In this document: piece by piece, positions 62,531-64,000 of the stretch
Layout: every line of letters begins with the position of its first letter
Numbering within the stretch: the stretch's first letter is position 1
DNA from: Lewinellaceae bacterium
Lineage (GTDB): Bacteria > Bacteroidota > Bacteroidia > Chitinophagales > Saprospiraceae
Direction: 5' to 3'
Assembly (NCBI GenBank): GCA_016712415.1
Contig: JADJRC010000003.1
Span: 1-64,000 of the forward strand
Length of the DNA: 64,000 nt
The notes under the pieces: model-generated
The model's database searches: none
What the model saw: the letters and a program-made list of their open reading frames with translations, nothing else
Told to the model about the DNA's origin: nothing
Translations under genes and position numbers: made by a program

Positions 62531-63895
62531 TTACAAGGTTGCCAGTACGCCCGCCTGGACTGAGAAGGTATTGATCTTTGCCGGTGTCGGACCGATACCT
62601 TTCTGCCCGATGGCATGCCGGTAAGCAGGCTCGATATAGGCTGCAAAGTGCCTGTTGATTGGATGTTCGATCCGGACTCCCAGGTCGGCAGTGGCGTAAA
62701 AGTTTGTATTGACTGCTCCGCCTTCCAGGACGCCACGGGCCTTCTGCCGCGATTTGGGCTGCTGGCCAGGGGCAAAATTGGGGTCGGGCGGCGCCTGGCC
62801 GGGGTAATAGGTTGACCTGTAGTGGTAACTTTTATCCATGGCAACGTTCATCGTCGCGCCTGCCGTAACCAGGGCCGTAGCCTGGCCAATCTGGGCGACA
62901 CGGCGGGTTGCTTTGACCGGAACCGACAATATGTCGACGTTTACGGTGTGCGCATAGATGCCGTGGTAACCATTCAGCGTGTTGCCTTTATAAATTTCTT
63001 CCACGTGTTTGGGCTGATAACGCTTATGATTGTAGGCAATGCCTGCTTCTACGCCCCATTTGCCTGCGCGGTATCCAACGGCGATGCCGCCGCCGTATCC
63101 GTTACCATTGTTGGAGTAAGCTTCCCCGCTGATGTAGTTGCGGTCAAAATTGGCAAAAGTGGTGGCGTAAAACCGGCTTTGCCTGGGCGACTTGATCTGC
63201 GCCACAGGCCGCATAAATGAGCGGTTTTCGGTGGTTTCCACGGGTTGCCCCAAAAGAATAGGCAGGGTAATGATATCGGGCAGGGAAGCCCAGTGTTCGG
63301 GCGTAGTGGAAAAAGGACTGAGTGTCGACTCGAGCGGCGCAAGCGCATCTGTAAACGGCGATAAGGGCAAACCGTTTTCGGCGACTTCAAAGGCAGAATT
63401 TGCATAGAAATCAGCCTGTTGGGTGTTCGCCGGCATTCCATTCAGACCCGAATTGTCAGCCTCGGCAGCAGCAAACGGTAGCTCTGAGGTTTTCTTGTTT
63501 TTATGTTTCAAAGTCCCGTCAGCCTGTGGCCTGTGCATAGCAGGCTGGCTGTTGTATGGCAAGGCAGGTGTGCCGGTATGGTGTAACAATCCTTCAAGGT
63601 TGAGCAGCAACAGTAAGAAAATGGCTGCCTCGGCAGTTTTGGTAATCCATATTCTGCGACGTACGCGGGCAGTGCTGTCCATTCGGTTGGCCAGCATTTC
63701 CCAATGAGCAGGCTGGTATGGCGCTTCCAGTTTGCCAAGTGCATTTTGGGCAATCTTGTCCAGCGGCGATGCAGGCTCTGCTCCGGGCATGGCGTTCATG
63801 CGCTGTTCCAGGATATCCCAGGAAGCGGCGTCGTAAGGCGCCTCCAGTTGTTCCAGAGCGGACTTCAATCGCGAATCAAAATTTTTATCAGTCAT
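62531..63895 (-). CDS. Inner-membrane anchored protein with outer-membrane-barrel-like C-terminus
   Basis: 454 residues. Two N-terminal repeats: SALEQLEAPYDAASWDILEQ and NALGKLEAPYQPAHWEMLAN, each with a Trp-based helix. Then one TM helix (ITKTAEAAIFLLLLLNLEGL) near residue 95 and a disordered Gln/Asn/Pro-rich stretch to ~240. The last ~210 residues are beta-rich with YGGGIAVGYRAGKWGVEAGI and YNHKRYQPKHVEEIYKGNTL, like an OmpA/barrel-type domain. Anti-sigma-like repeats plus a barrel are seen in Saprospiria surface proteins of unknown role. Confidence 0.6.
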   Translation of the reverse strand: MTDKNFDSRLKSALEQLEAPYDAASWDILEQRMNAMPGAEPASPLDKIAQNALGKLEAPYQPAHWEMLANRMDSTARVRRRIWITKTAEAAIFLLLLLNLEGLLHHTGTPALPYNSQPAMHRPQADGTLKHKNKKTSELPFAAAEADNSGLNGMPANTQQADFYANSAFEVAENGLPLSPFTDALAPLESTLSPFSTTPEHWASLPDIITLPILLGQPVETTENRSFMRPVAQIKSPRQSRFYATTFANFDRNYISGEAYSNNGNGYGGGIAVGYRAGKWGVEAGIAYNHKRYQPKHVEEIYKGNTLNGYHGIYAHTVNVDILSVPVKATRRVAQIGQATALVTAGATMNVAMDKSYHYRSTYYPGQAPPDPNFAPGQQPKSRQKARGVLEGGAVNTNFYATADLGVRIEHPINRHFAAYIEPAYRHAIGQKGIGPTPAKINTFSVQAGVLATL

Positions 63896-64000
63896 GGCAG
63901 TAAGCGCCGGGTTTGATTTATGTGATAGGATTAAATGGTATGGTCTCCCGGCCGGAATTCAAATTCCATACGCCGGGCGGTAAAATGTTCCTGAAGTTTT

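Overview
The window is a piece of a Bacteroidota chromosome, most likely from the Saprospiria / Lewinella-like branch (inference). Five large secreted proteins end in a T9SS sorting domain (PNP motif, then a short beta-sandwich ending in a basic tail). There is a TonB receptor/DUF4249 lipoprotein pair, A-rich leaders in place of Shine-Dalgarno sites, and a TAnnTTTG-type promoter element. No rRNA, tRNA or CRISPR array was recognised. Many genes, above all in the first 15 kb, are split by one-base shifts next to homopolymers. This looks like long-read consensus error more than true decay, so coordinates of such genes are given for the whole reconstructed gene.

Layout. 1-4.3 kb: tail of a MacB/FtsX permease, a seven-copy ~139-bp tandem repeat, an unknown secreted protein and an M48-like protease. 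4.7-22.1 kb: an accessory block in which, apart from one DUF1801 gene at the edge, every gene lies on the minus strand. Its small or AT-rich genes are separated by attC-like dyads (AAC ... hairpin ... GTT). Cargo includes a type II Thoeris pair (thsB-thsA), a Fic protein, a transglutaminase-like protein, DUF4386 and cupin-like proteins, a PAS-LuxR/TonB/DUF4249 module and two T9SS proteins. I read it as an integron-like cassette cluster without a visible integrase. 22.4-28.8 kb: two giant T9SS proteins, one with a clear hairpin-plus-T-run terminator and one with a weaker candidate. 29-40.2 kb: backbone genes. A Crp/Fnr regulator sits beside a tandem universal stress protein, an APC permease and a GNAT-nitrilase fusion, and two near-identical palindromes mark a likely small regulon. 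A glycosyltransferase-like protein, HPF, a Na+/H+ antiporter and DoxX follow.

40.2-54.7 kb: a poly-G/poly-T low-complexity stretch, a full-length MacB/FtsX permease, a HigBA toxin-antitoxin pair with a palindromic operator, two T9SS propeller proteins, a sigma factor / membrane protein / TPR-CHAT protease operon, a cytochrome c'-like lipoprotein and a secreted HELVH metallopeptidase-like protein. 54.9-64 kb: dnaE with a 418-residue intein carrying LAGLIDADG-like motifs, then about 1 kb of REP-like palindromes in two opposite blocks that reach the 3' end of a RAYT (REP-associated Y1 transposase), then a PLD-family nuclease-like protein and an outer-membrane barrel protein.

The strongest candidates for something new are the integron-like cluster carrying Thoeris, the RAYT with its two-block amplified REP array, the sigma/TM/CHAT operon, and the Crp/Fnr palindrome pair.
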